DNA from: Actinomyces gerencseriae DSM 6844
GTDB taxonomy: Bacteria; Actinomycetota; Actinomycetes; Actinomycetales; Actinomycetaceae
Reading direction: 5' to 3'
NCBI RefSeq assembly: GCF_000429265.1
Contig: NZ_KE386871.1
Span: forward strand, 53,977-117,976
DNA length: 64,000 nucleotides
Position 1 is the stretch's first letter. Each line of letters opens with the position of its first letter. Below, piece by piece: positions 54,806-63,303 of the stretch. Below the pieces are notes generated by a model. It was not told the origin of the DNA, did not search any database, and was given only the letters and a program-made list of their open reading frames with translations. The translations under genes were made by a program, and so were the position numbers.

Positions 54806-54850
54806 GGACCGATCTCGACGCGGAACCCGACCGATCTCGACGCGGGGGGG
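54806..54850 (-). repeat. 22-bp-period array, two units, between prfA and prmC
   Basis: On the minus strand GAGATCGGT occurs twice, 22 bases apart (plus-strand ACCGATCTC at 54808 and 54830), the first with a TTCCG block. It fills the whole 61-base gap between prfA and prmC. Confidence 0.85.
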
Positions 54851-55939
54851 TCACGACTGGCCGATCGCAGCCAGGCGCTCGGCCTCGTCCATGGCGACGG
54901 CCGAGGCGATGACGGGCCCGAGGTCGCCGTCGAGCACGGCCTCCAGGTTGTAGGCCTTGTACCCGGTGCGGTGATCGGCGATACGGCTCTCGGGAAAGTT
55001 GTAGGTGCGAATCCGTTCGGAGCGATCGACGGTGCGCACCTGCGAGCGGCGGGCGTCCGCCTCCTCGGCGGCCGCGGCGGCGGCGCGCTCGGCGAGCAGG
55101 CGTGCGCGCAGCACGCGCATGGCCGCCTCCTTGTTCTGCAGCTGGGATTTCTCGTTCTGCATGGACACGACGATGCCGGTGGGCAGATGGGTGATGCGCA
55201 CGGCGGAGTCCGTGGTGTTGACGGACTGCCCGCCCGGCCCGGAGGAGCGGAAGACGTCGATGCGCAGGTCGGCGGCATCGATCTCGAGCTCCCCGGGGTC
55301 GTCGGCCTCGGGCATGACGAGCACGCCCACGGCCGAGGTGTGGATGCGGCCCTGGCTCTCCGTGACGGGCACGCGCTGGACGCGGTGAACCCCGCCCTCG
55401 TACTTCAGGTGCGCCCACACCCCGTCCTGGGGCTCCGCGGATCCGCGGGCCTTGACGGCCAGGCGCACGTCCTTGTAGCCGCCGAGCTCGGAGTCGACGG
55501 CGCCCAGAACCTCGACGGCCCACCCCATGCGCTCGGCGTAGCGGGTGTACATGCGGGCCAGGTCGGAGGCGAACAGAGCCGACTCCTCACCGCCCTCGCC
55601 GGCCTTGACCTCGATAATGACGTCACGGGCGTCGTCGGGATCGCGGGGCACCAGGACCTCCCGAAGACGGCCGGCGGCCGAGGCCTCGGCCTCGGCGAGC
55701 CCCGGCAGCTCAGCGGCGAAATCGGCATCCTCGGCGACCAGCTCGCGGGCATCGGCGAGGTCCTCCGAGGCGGCCCGCCAGGCGCGGTGAGCGGCCACGA
55801 CCCGTCCGAGCTCGGCGTAGCGGCGCCCCAGGCGGCGCATGGCGCCGGGATCGGAGGCGACGGCCGGGTCGGCCATGTCCCGCTCCAGGTCGGCGTACTC
55901 GGCGAGCAACGGCTCGACGGCGGAGAAGTCCTCGCTCAT
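54851..55939 (-). CDS. prfA: Peptide chain release factor 1
   Basis: 362 residues. It ends translation at UAA/UAG. Seen: [20 protein letters not shown], the domain-2 stop-recognition region [20 protein letters not shown], and the GGQ loop in [20 protein letters not shown], the residue modified by PrmC. C-terminal ENSR-like [15 protein letters not shown]. Order rpmE-prfA-prmC is the usual actinobacterial one. Confidence 0.98.
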   Translation of the reverse strand: MSEDFSAVEPLLAEYADLERDMADPAVASDPGAMRRLGRRYAELGRVVAAHRAWRAASEDLADARELVAEDADFAAELPGLAEAEASAAGRLREVLVPRDPDDARDVIIEVKAGEGGEESALFASDLARMYTRYAERMGWAVEVLGAVDSELGGYKDVRLAVKARGSAEPQDGVWAHLKYEGGVHRVQRVPVTESQGRIHTSAVGVLVMPEADDPGELEIDAADLRIDVFRSSGPGGQSVNTTDSAVRITHLPTGIVVSMQNEKSQLQNKEAAMRVLRARLLAERAAAAAAEEADARRSQVRTVDRSERIRTYNFPESRIADHRTGYKAYNLEAVLDGDLGPVIASAVAMDEAERLAAIGQS

Positions 55940-55984
55940 GGTGTCCTCGGAGCCTTCGGGGGGGGGAACGGTTCGGGGCTTGGA

Positions 55985-56026
55985 ACCGATCTCGGCGCGG
56001 AATCGGACCGATCTCGGCGAGACGCG
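55985..56026 (-). repeat. 22-bp-period array, two units, between rpmE and prfA
   Basis: On the minus strand GAGATCGGT occurs twice, 22 bases apart (plus-strand ACCGATCTC at 55985 and 56007). It follows directly after the rpmE terminator hairpin, before prfA. Confidence 0.85.
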
Positions 56027-56068
56027 ACGACGCCGACGGGGCTCGCGGGGAGCACCCGTCGGCGTCGT
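56027..56068 (-). terminator. rpmE terminator hairpin
   Basis: ACGACGCCGACGGG pairs perfectly with CCCGTCGGCGTCGT, a 14-bp stem with a 14-base loop, ending 9 bases after the rpmE stop codon. Confidence 0.8.
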
Positions 56069-56077
56069 GCAAGCCGG

Positions 56078-56290
56078 TTACCTCTTGCGCTTGCCGTAGC
56101 GAGCCTCGAACCGGGCCACGCGGCCACCGGTGTCGAGGATCTTCTGCTTGCCCGTGTAGAACGGGTGGCAGGCCGAGCAGACATCGACACGAATCTCACC
56201 GGAGGTGGCGGTCGAGCGAGTCTCGAAGGTGTTGCCGCACGTGCACGTGACCGTGGTGGGCACGTAGTCGGGGTGAATCCCCTGCTTCAT
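56078..56290 (-). CDS. rpmE: 50S ribosomal protein L31
   Basis: 70 residues. [20 protein letters not shown] start, with the zinc-binding Cys residues (CTCG and [10 protein letters not shown]), i.e. the Cys-containing form used when zinc is plentiful. AGGAGA lies just before the ATG at 56290. Terminator follows. It has its own promoter at 56365-56393. Confidence 0.97.
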   Translation of the reverse strand: MKQGIHPDYVPTTVTCTCGNTFETRSTATSGEIRVDVCSACHPFYTGKQKILDTGGRVARFEARYGKRKR

Positions 56291-56364
56291 GGTGTCTCCT
56301 AGCATTCAGAGGGCGCCGGGTCCCGCACGCGAATGCGATGCGGGTGAACCGGAGGCCGGAGGTG

Positions 56365-56393
56365 ATTATGCCGCCGGCCCGTGAGGCGCACAA
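56365..56393 (-). promoter_or_regulatory. rpmE promoter
   Basis: On the minus strand TTGTGC and CATAAT are separated by 17 bases, about 75 bases before the rpmE start. Confidence 0.65.
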
Positions 56394-56459
56394 TGGTCGA
56401 CGCTGCTCGGGTTCCGAGACGTGCGCGACACCTCGCGCGCCGCGCCCGACTGAGCACGA

Positions 56460-56492
56460 TGGCGCCGCAGCCCCATCGGGGCCGCGGCGCCA
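56460..56492 (-). terminator. Terminator hairpin of the LAXTG protein gene
   Basis: TGGCGCCGCAGCCCC pairs with GGGGCCGCGGCGCCA (one mismatch) around a 3-base loop, 50 bases past the stop codon. Confidence 0.7.
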
Positions 56493-56541
56493 CGGCGGCG
56501 ATAACGCCTGGATGCTCGACGCGGCGAGCGACTGCTCGGAA

Positions 56542-57435
56542 TCAGGCGCTGCGGCGAGCACGACGCAGCGCGACGCCCCCGCCCACCAGGGACAGGGCGA
56601 TCAGCACGCCCGCGCCGACGGCAGGACCGGTCCTGGCCAGTCCGGGAGCGGGCTTGGAGGTGACCGTGACGGCGGCAGGAGCCTCGGAGACCGCCTCAGC
56701 GGCGCACTGGGTCATGACCTCCTCCGAGCCCTCGAAGTTCCAGTCGATCATCTGAACGATGGCCTCGCCGGCCTTCAGGACGAAGTCGTAGCCCCACGCC
56801 TCGGTGCCGACGTTCGCACCCATCGTGTAGGTCCCGGTGACGACCTCGCCGGCCTCACCGCTGACATCCACGGTGCCGACCTGCTTGCCGTCGTCCCAGA
56901 CGGCGATGGTGTAGGAGCCCGCGGTGTTGATCCGAACCTCGAAGGTCAGGACGCAGCCGCTGCGGTGGATGGAGATGACCGAGGCCTCGTCGGTGTACTG
57001 CACGTTGTCGGCGGTCATGCCCTCATCGCCCGCGATGGTCGGGGCCGCGCTTGGAGAGGTGCTCGCCGTCCCCGCATCCGAGCCCTCGGTCGCGGGAGCG
57101 GAGGAGGACGTCTGGCCGGGAGTGGTCGGGGGAGTCGTCTTCTGAGACTCGGAGCCGGCTCCGGGCTGCCCGACGTCCGACTTATCGCCGGGCGTCCCGC
57201 TCCCGGTCCCGCCGTCCCCCGCCGGGGACGTGGGAGCGCCGGTGGTCGGCGCGTCGGACGTGGGGGTCGGCGTGGGCGTCGGCGTCTGGGAGGCGGTGGA
57301 GGACGGCCCGTCCTGGCTCATCGACCCCGAGTTCGAGTTCGACGAGCTATCGTCCGCGGCCGCCACGGGAGCGATGAGCAGACCGGCACTCAGCACGGCG
57401 CCGAGTAGACCGGTGGTGATGCGGGATCGTTTCAT
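56542..57435 (-). CDS. Cell-wall-anchored surface protein with LAXTG sorting signal
   Basis: 297 residues. A signal peptide (RSRITTGLLGAVLSAGLLIA PVAA, cut near AAA-DD), then ~110 residues rich in Ser/Thr/Pro/Gly including (TP)n, a globular part (about 140-245) with two Cys (SGCVLTFEV, TQCAAEA) that might form a disulfide, and a C-terminal sorting signal LARTG at about 266, a hydrophobic helix and RRARRSA. LAXTG is the motif used by class E sortases of actinobacteria. GAAGGACA lies before the ATG at 57435. It lies between rho and rpmE, where this is not usual. Confidence 0.85.
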   Translation of the reverse strand: MKRSRITTGLLGAVLSAGLLIAPVAAADDSSSNSNSGSMSQDGPSSTASQTPTPTPTPTSDAPTTGAPTSPAGDGGTGSGTPGDKSDVGQPGAGSESQKTTPPTTPGQTSSSAPATEGSDAGTASTSPSAAPTIAGDEGMTADNVQYTDEASVISIHRSGCVLTFEVRINTAGSYTIAVWDDGKQVGTVDVSGEAGEVVTGTYTMGANVGTEAWGYDFVLKAGEAIVQMIDWNFEGSEEVMTQCAAEAVSEAPAAVTVTSKPAPGLARTGPAVGAGVLIALSLVGGGVALRRARRSA

Positions 57436-57609
57436 GGGGATGTCCTTCAAATGGGGAGGGAGATGGCTTACAACCTACTTTACACCCCCCTCTTCGCAGC
57501 GGACCAGCCGAGTGGGACCTGACAACTCGTCCCGCGCCCGCCCGCGGAGGCCCGGCGAGCCCGCCGAGGGCGTGCGGAGGAGCCCCACCGCGACCACGGC
57601 GCGGCGTCG

Positions 57610-57647
57610 CGAACGGCGCCGCCCCTCGATGGGGACGACGCCGTTCG
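57610..57647 (-). terminator. rho terminator hairpin
   Basis: CGAACGGCGTCGTCCCC on the minus strand pairs with GGGGCGGCGCCGTTCG using two G-U pairs; it lies about 20 bases past the rho stop codon. Confidence 0.65.
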
Positions 57648-57667
57648 GGCGGCCTCCGGCTCCCGCC

Positions 57668-59755
57668 CTACTCCTCGGAGTCGGCCAGCGAGGTGCCAGC
57701 CGGCGTCGTCTTGGAGATGACCATGAGGAACTCGGCATTGGACTGGGTGTCCTTGAGCTTGCCGAGGACCAGCTCGAGGGCCTGCTGCTGCTCCAGCCCC
57801 GTGAACAGGCGGCGCAGTCGCCACATGATCTTGAGCTGGGCGGGGTCGATGAGCAGCTCCTCGCGACGGGTCGAGGAGGCGGCCACGTCCACCGCCGGGA
57901 AGATGCGCTTCTCCGCCAGCTGACGGGACAGGCGCAGCTCCATGTTCCCGGTCCCCTTGAACTCCTCGAAGATCACCTCATCCATCTTCGAGCCGGTCTC
58001 CACCAGCGCGGTGGCCAGAATCGTGAGCGACCCGCCGTTCTCGATATTGCGGGCGGCCCCGAAGAAGCGCTTGGGCGGGTAGAGGGCGGAGGCGTCCACA
58101 CCACCGGACAGGATGCGGCCGCTGGCCGGAGCGGACAGGTTGTAGGCGCGGCCGAGCCTCGTGATGGAGTCGAGCAGCACGACGACGTCCTGCCCGAGCT
58201 CGACCAGCCGCTTGGCACGCTCAATGGCGAGCTCGGCGACGGTCGTGTGGTCGGAGGCGGGGCGGTCGAAGGTCGAGGCGATGACCTCGCCCTTGACCGT
58301 GCGCTGCATGTCGGTGACCTCCTCGGGGCGCTCATCGACGAGCACGACCATGAGGTGGGCCTCGGGGTTGTTGACGGAGATCGCATTGGCGATCTGCTGC
58401 AGGACGATGGTCTTGCCGGCCTTGGGCGGGGAGACGATGAGCCCGCGCTGTCCCTTGCCGATGGGGGCGACCAGGTCGATGACGCGCGGGGTCATGGCCT
58501 TGGGCGTGGTCTCCAGGCGCAACTGCTCCTGAGGGTAGAGAGGGGTGAGCTTGGTGAACTCGGGACGGCGCCTGGCGCGCTCGGGATCCATCCCGTTGAT
58601 GGTCTCGACGCTCACCAGCGGGTTGTACTTCTGACGGCCCGCGCGGTTCTGCCGACGGTTGTTGCGGCCCTGGTGACCGCCCGGGTGGGAGGTCTCCCCG
58701 CCCTCGCGGACCCAGCCCGTGATGGCGTCGCCCGGCCGCAGACCGTTGTCCTTGATCTGGTGGGCCGAGACGTAGACGTCCTTGGGACCGGACAGGTAGC
58801 CGGAGGTGCGCAGATAGGCGTGCTGGTGGTCGGAGACGTCGAGGATGCCGGCGACGGGCAGGAGCACCTCGTCCTCGCGCGACTGCTGGCCGCGGCCCTG
58901 GTTGCCCTCGCCCTGGGAGCCGTCGCGGTCGCGATCGCGGCGCTTGCGGCCACGACGGCGGCGTCCGCCACGACCCTCCTCGTCCCAGTCGGTCTCATGA
59001 CCGCGCCCACCGCCATCGCGACGCTTGCGATCGGGCTCCACGGCAGGGGTGCCGGTGGCGTCGGCGAGGTCGCGCATGAGTGCGGCCTTCGCGTCGAAGT
59101 GGCCCTCCGAGGAGTCGGTGCGCTCGCGAGACGCGCGGTTATCGATCCGCTCCGGAGCGCCCGCGGCGGCCTGGGCCCGACGGCGCCCGCGACGCGGGGA
59201 CTCCGGAGCCCCCTGCTGATCACTGCGCCGATCACCGTGCTGGGCGTCCTGGGCATCCCGCTCGCCGGTGCGGCTCTCGTCCGAGGGGGCGCCGTCGGCG
59301 TCCTTCTCCGGACGGACCGGCAGCTCCACAGCGGGGACCTCGGCCCGCGGGGCGCTCGCCGCCGCGGTTGGGCGACGCCTCCGCGGGCGGGACTGCGCGG
59401 GCTCGTCCGCGGCCCGCTCGACGCGAGACGGCTGAGCATCGGTCGAACGGGTCTCGGATGAGTCGGATGAGTCGGTCGTGTCGTCCGCGTCGCCCTCGAC
59501 GACTCGCTTCCCGGCGGGCTCGGTCGCGGGCGTCTCCGCCCCCGACTCGGCGCCGGAGACGGCGCTGACAGCATTGTCCGCGGAGGCGGGGGGCTTGACG
59601 GAATCGTCGGAGGCTCCGCCGTCGCGAATGGCGGCGACGAGCTCGCTCTTACGCATGCGCGAGATGCCCTTGAGGCCCATCGAGCCGGCGAGCTGCTGAA
59701 GCTCGGCCAGCCGCATGGTGGACAGCGAGGGCTGGGCGCTGGAGGTCTCGGTCAC
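57668..59755 (-). CDS. rho: Transcription termination factor Rho
   Basis: 695 residues from a GTG with AAGGA 6-7 bases upstream. N-terminal Rho_N helices ([20 protein letters not shown]), a ~230-residue Asp/Arg/Ser-rich insertion typical of actinobacterial Rho, an RNA-binding cold-shock-like domain ([20 protein letters not shown]), then the ATPase: P-loop [32 protein letters not shown]-loops including [16 protein letters not shown]. It terminates transcription of untranslated RNA. Neighbours hom-thrB upstream and rpmE downstream are the conserved order. Confidence 0.97.
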   Translation of the reverse strand: MTETSSAQPSLSTMRLAELQQLAGSMGLKGISRMRKSELVAAIRDGGASDDSVKPPASADNAVSAVSGAESGAETPATEPAGKRVVEGDADDTTDSSDSSETRSTDAQPSRVERAADEPAQSRPRRRRPTAAASAPRAEVPAVELPVRPEKDADGAPSDESRTGERDAQDAQHGDRRSDQQGAPESPRRGRRRAQAAAGAPERIDNRASRERTDSSEGHFDAKAALMRDLADATGTPAVEPDRKRRDGGGRGHETDWDEEGRGGRRRRGRKRRDRDRDGSQGEGNQGRGQQSREDEVLLPVAGILDVSDHQHAYLRTSGYLSGPKDVYVSAHQIKDNGLRPGDAITGWVREGGETSHPGGHQGRNNRRQNRAGRQKYNPLVSVETINGMDPERARRRPEFTKLTPLYPQEQLRLETTPKAMTPRVIDLVAPIGKGQRGLIVSPPKAGKTIVLQQIANAISVNNPEAHLMVVLVDERPEEVTDMQRTVKGEVIASTFDRPASDHTTVAELAIERAKRLVELGQDVVVLLDSITRLGRAYNLSAPASGRILSGGVDASALYPPKRFFGAARNIENGGSLTILATALVETGSKMDEVIFEEFKGTGNMELRLSRQLAEKRIFPAVDVAASSTRREELLIDPAQLKIMWRLRRLFTGLEQQQALELVLGKLKDTQSNAEFLMVISKTTPAGTSLADSEE

Positions 59756-60196
59756 GAGTGTCCTTACGGTGTGGTTGCGCTCCACAAGAGGAAACGTTCA
59801 ACTGGGGGGACTCCCCCCGGAACCATTCACGGGGCGGGTCGTGCACTGCCGGTTTCTGCTGAGGCTGCGCCTCACGTCCGGGGCTCGTGCGCTCTACGGT
59901 GCGGCATAGATCCGCAGCGCAGATATCGCAAGCATAGCAGTCGGCGAGTACACGCGCATACATATAGTGCTGACGACGCGTATAACGCATGCCACGTTCA
60001 CCACGGTCGCCGCGTGCGCCGGGCCGGCGAGGACGATGCGAGGGCGCCCGGTCCCGGGCTCGCCATGGGGGCGTCGTACGGGTTCTTGGCGTGCGAGGGC
60101 GCGGTGGGCGAGGCGTGCGCGACTGATCGGTCCTTATCTCATCGAGCGCGGCCGCCGGAGTGCTGGTCCCCGGAGCGGCCGGCTCACAAGGCCGGT
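59756..60196. other. Long leader/promoter region of rho
   Basis: About 440 bases between thrB and rho. A patch of lower GC at 59930-59995 on the minus strand contains several TAnnnT-like hexamers (TATGCT, ACTATA) and is the most likely promoter zone, leaving an untranslated leader of about 170-230 bases. No gene was seen. Confidence 0.4.
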
Positions 60197-61105
60197 TCAG
60201 GACGCCGGTACTGCGCCCCGGGTGTCGATGCCGGGGCGCAGGACCGTCCAACCGTGCCGCTCGAGCGTGAAACGGGTCTGCTGCGCGATGTCCGCCAGCA
60301 CCAGCACCGTGGGCCCGGCGCCGGAGATGACTGCGGGATACCCCTGCCCGCGCAGCGAGTCCATGACCGCCATCGACGCCGGCAGCACGCTCCGGCGGTA
60401 CTCCTGGTGGAGACGGTCCTCGGTGCCCGCCATGAGCAGCTCAGGACGACCCGCCAGTGCGAGCATGAGCACGGCGGCCCGCGAGGTGTTGAACAGGGCG
60501 TCCGTCCGCGGCACCGAGTCCGGCAGGGCCCTGCGCGCCTCCTCGGTGCTCAGGCGGGTCGCGGGCGGCGGCACGAGGAGGCTCACCGGCAACGATCCGT
60601 CCACCGGCATGGGCGCGGCCCTGGGCGCGCCGTCGGCCTCCGTCCAGGCCACGGTCGCCCCGCCGAAGACGGCGGGCGCGACATTGTCGGGGTGCCCCTC
60701 GAAACCGGTGGCGATGCGGAACACCTCGTCGGCGGGCAGGGCCAGGGGCTCGGAGAGCAGGCCTCGGGCGAGCATGAGGCCGGCCACGACCGCCGAGGCG
60801 GACGAGCCCATGCCCCCGCCATGCGGAATGCGATTGACGCAGTGCATCTCGAAGCCGGCCTGCGGAGCGCCGACGGCGTCGAGACCCGCGCGCAGGGCGC
60901 GCACGACGAGGTTGTCGTCGCCGGTGGGCACCGCGCCCTCCCCCGCGCCCTCGACGTGCACACGGGTGGTGCCGACGATCGGACGGACCTCGACCTCGTC
61001 GTAGTAGCGGAGGGCCATGCCGAAGGAGTCGAAGCCCGGCCCCATGTTGGCGGTGGTGGCGGGCACCCGCACGGCGGCCCGCTCTTTCGCCAGGCGCATC
61101 GTCAC
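60197..61105 (-). CDS. thrB: Homoserine kinase
   Basis: 302 residues. It phosphorylates homoserine with ATP for threonine synthesis. GHMP kinase motifs: VPATTANMGPGFDSFGMALR (N-terminal), PHGGGMGSSASAVVAG (ATP loop), GYPAVISGAGPTVLVLAD (third motif). The GTG start overlaps the hom stop in GTGA, so the two are one translationally coupled unit. Confidence 0.97.
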   Translation of the reverse strand: MTMRLAKERAAVRVPATTANMGPGFDSFGMALRYYDEVEVRPIVGTTRVHVEGAGEGAVPTGDDNLVVRALRAGLDAVGAPQAGFEMHCVNRIPHGGGMGSSASAVVAGLMLARGLLSEPLALPADEVFRIATGFEGHPDNVAPAVFGGATVAWTEADGAPRAAPMPVDGSLPVSLLVPPPATRLSTEEARRALPDSVPRTDALFNTSRAAVLMLALAGRPELLMAGTEDRLHQEYRRSVLPASMAVMDSLRGQGYPAVISGAGPTVLVLADIAQQTRFTLERHGWTVLRPGIDTRGAVPAS

Positions 61106-62436
61106 CGCCCCTCGACGCGCCGGACGGAGACGACCTCGGGCACGCGGGCCTCATCGCGCAGCGCGTCGACGGCCGCGTCCAGGTGGAAGACGCCGGCGGG
61201 ATGGGTGACGATCGTGACGATGGCGTCGCGCCCGCCGACGTAGGCGCTCTGACGCACCGAGTCGATGGACACCTCGTTGTCGGCGAAGACACCGGCGACG
61301 ATGGCCAGGGACCCGGGCTGGTCGTCCACGCGCAGCTGCACCTGGTAGCGGGTGACGGCGGAGGCGGGACCGAGGATCGGCAGGTCGGCGTAGTTGGACT
61401 CGCGAGGAGCCTGACCGCCGTTGACGCGGTGGAACGCAGCGGCGACGACGTCGGACAGGACGGCGGAGGCCGTGGGCGCGCCGCCCGCGCCCTGCCCGTA
61501 GAACATGAGGCGCCCGGCCGACTCCGCCTCGATCAGCACGGCGTTGAAGGCCCCGTGGACCGAGGCCAGCGGGTTGGCGGCGGGCACGAGCGAGGGGTGG
61601 ACCCGCACGGACACGCCGCGGGCGTGGGCGTCGTCGCGGCACTGGGCGATGGCCAGGAGCTTGATCTCGCAGCCGGAGGCGTGGGCCTCGCGTATGTCGT
61701 CGGCGGTGACGTCGCGGATGCCCTCGACCTGGACGTCGGACAGGCCGACGCGGGTGTGGAAGGCGAGGGAGGCGATGATGGCCGCCTTGGCGGCGGCGTC
61801 GAGGCCGTCGACGTCGGCGGTGGGGTCGGCCTCGGCGTAGCCGAGGGCCTGGGCGGAGGCGAGGGCCTCCTCGAAGGACAGGCCCTTGGCGCTCATCTCG
61901 TCGAGGATGTAGTTGGTGGTGCCGTTGACGATGCCGAGCACGCTGGTGACCCGGTCCCCGGCCATGGACTCGCGCAGGGCGTAGACCACGGGGATGGCGC
62001 CGGCGACGGCCGCCTCGTAGTAGAAGTCGGTGCCGGCGGCGGCCGCGGCGTCGTAGAGCTCGGGGCCGTGGGCGGCGATGAGGGCCTTGTTGCCGGTGAC
62101 GACGGAGGCGCCGGACTTGAAGGCGGCGAGGATGAGGGTGCGCGCGGGCTCGATACCGCCGATGAGCTCGATGACGATGTCGTTGCCCGTGGCCACGGCC
62201 GTGACATCGTCGGTCAGGAGAGCGCGGGGGACGGACGGGTCCCTGGGCGCGTCGAGGTTGCGCACGGCGACTCCGGTGACCTCCAGCCGGGCGCCGGAGC
62301 GGGCGGCGAAGTCGTCCGCCTGCTCGAGGAGGAGCCGGACGACCTGGGTGCCGACGGTACCGGAGCCGAGAACGCCGACCCGCAGCGCGGGCGCGGCGTC
62401 GGGACGGGAGGGGGCCGGCTGGGGCTGCTCAGTCAC
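61102..62436 (-). CDS. hom: Homoserine dehydrogenase
   Basis: 444 residues from a GTG. Reduces aspartate semialdehyde to homoserine. Seen: nucleotide-binding RVGVLGSGTVGTQVVRLL, IELIGGIEPAR, substrate loop VTGNKALIAAHG, the conserved EAAVAGAIPV and IVNGTTNYILDEM and EADPTADVDGLDAAAKA catalytic region, and a C-terminal ACT domain (PGSLAIVAGVFADNEVSIDS) for feedback control by threonine. In many relatives thrC follows; here thrB follows directly. Confidence 0.97.
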   Translation of the reverse strand: MTEQPQPAPSRPDAAPALRVGVLGSGTVGTQVVRLLLEQADDFAARSGARLEVTGVAVRNLDAPRDPSVPRALLTDDVTAVATGNDIVIELIGGIEPARTLILAAFKSGASVVTGNKALIAAHGPELYDAAAAAGTDFYYEAAVAGAIPVVYALRESMAGDRVTSVLGIVNGTTNYILDEMSAKGLSFEEALASAQALGYAEADPTADVDGLDAAAKAAIIASLAFHTRVGLSDVQVEGIRDVTADDIREAHASGCEIKLLAIAQCRDDAHARGVSVRVHPSLVPAANPLASVHGAFNAVLIEAESAGRLMFYGQGAGGAPTASAVLSDVVAAAFHRVNGGQAPRESNYADLPILGPASAVTRYQVQLRVDDQPGSLAIVAGVFADNEVSIDSVRQSAYVGGRDAIVTIVTHPAGVFHLDAAVDALRDEARVPEVVSVRRVEGR

Positions 62437-62558
62437 GAGGGACCACCTTGCTCAGGAGGGGATTCGCCGAAGGGCGATTGCGTCGCGGCCCAGCATATGC
62501 GGCGGCACCCGTCGGGCGACCCGCATCTCACCGCGCACGTCGCACGAGATGACGGGGC

Positions 62559-62587
62559 TTGACCTTCATGAGAACGAGTCTTATCTT
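62559..62587 (+). promoter_or_regulatory. Promoter of the ECF transporter operon
   Basis: TTGACC (62559-62564) and TATCTT (62582-62587) are 17 bases apart, about 70 bases before the ATG at 62659. No TPP, cobalamin or FMN riboswitch core is visible in the leader. Confidence 0.75.
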
Positions 62588-62658
62588 ATGCGAGCCTCGC
62601 CTCATCCGCTTCGCGAACGCCGCGCAAGCGCCTCCTCGACCCCACCGGGAGCAGCACC

Positions 62659-63303
62659 ATGGACTCACCCGCGACCGCCTCCGCAGCAGGCGAGAGCCCG
62701 AACGAGAAGCCGGCCGGGGGGCCCGGCGAGCCCGTCATCCGCACCTCCCGGCACGCCGGCCTGCGCGACTCGGTCCTCGGCACCCGCAACCTCATGACCG
62801 TGGCCGCCCTCGGCGTCGTGGGGGCGATCATGGTCGTGCCGCTGACCTACCTCTCCCTCATCGTGGCCGTCAACCCGAACGGCATCCTCATCATGTGCGC
62901 CCTCATGGGGGCCTGGATCATCCCCTATCTCCTGCCGGGCGTCATCGTGAACAAGCCGGGGGTCTTCGTCGTCAGCGGCCTGGTCATGGGCGTGATCGGC
63001 GCCTTCCTCACCCCGCAGGGCCCGCCCGCGATCCTCGGCAACGTCTTCGGCTCCCTGCTCGTGGGCGCGCCGGTGGCGGTCCTCCTCTACCGGCGCTGGA
63101 CCTGGTGGGTCTACGCGATCTCCGGCGTCGTCTTCGGGGGCTTCAACGCCTCCGTCTACGGGTCCGGCTTCCAGATCGCCCTCACCAGGGGTCAGGTGAG
63201 CCTCGGCATCGTCCTCTCGATCGCCTCATGCTGGGCCGGAGTGGCCATCTGCCTGCTGCTCAAGCGCGCCTTGGCGCGCACCGGCGTCGGCGTGACCCGA
63301 TGA
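62659..63303 (+). CDS. ECF transporter S component (YkoE-like), substrate unknown
   Basis: 214 residues: ~45 disordered, then about five to six helices (LMTVAALGVVGAIMVVPLTY, ILIMCALMGAWIIPYLLPGV, PGVFVVSGLVMGVIGAFL and others). Size and the ATGA overlap with an ECF-type ATPase support a membrane S component that gives substrate specificity. NKPGVFV and the Gly-rich helices are like YkoE proteins, linked with thiamine precursors, but there is no riboswitch to confirm it. Confidence 0.7.
   Translation: MDSPATASAAGESPNEKPAGGPGEPVIRTSRHAGLRDSVLGTRNLMTVAALGVVGAIMVVPLTYLSLIVAVNPNGILIMCALMGAWIIPYLLPGVIVNKPGVFVVSGLVMGVIGAFLTPQGPPAILGNVFGSLLVGAPVAVLLYRRWTWWVYAISGVVFGGFNASVYGSGFQIALTRGQVSLGIVLSIASCWAGVAICLLLKRALARTGVGVTR

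Noticed and set aside
59756..60196. tRNA or small RNA gene in the rho leader
   Set aside because: No cloverleaf or T-loop sequence was found; only an AT-richer promoter-like patch.
62437..62658. TPP or cobalamin riboswitch before the ECF genes
   Set aside because: The conserved cores of these riboswitches are not seen; only a good promoter is visible.
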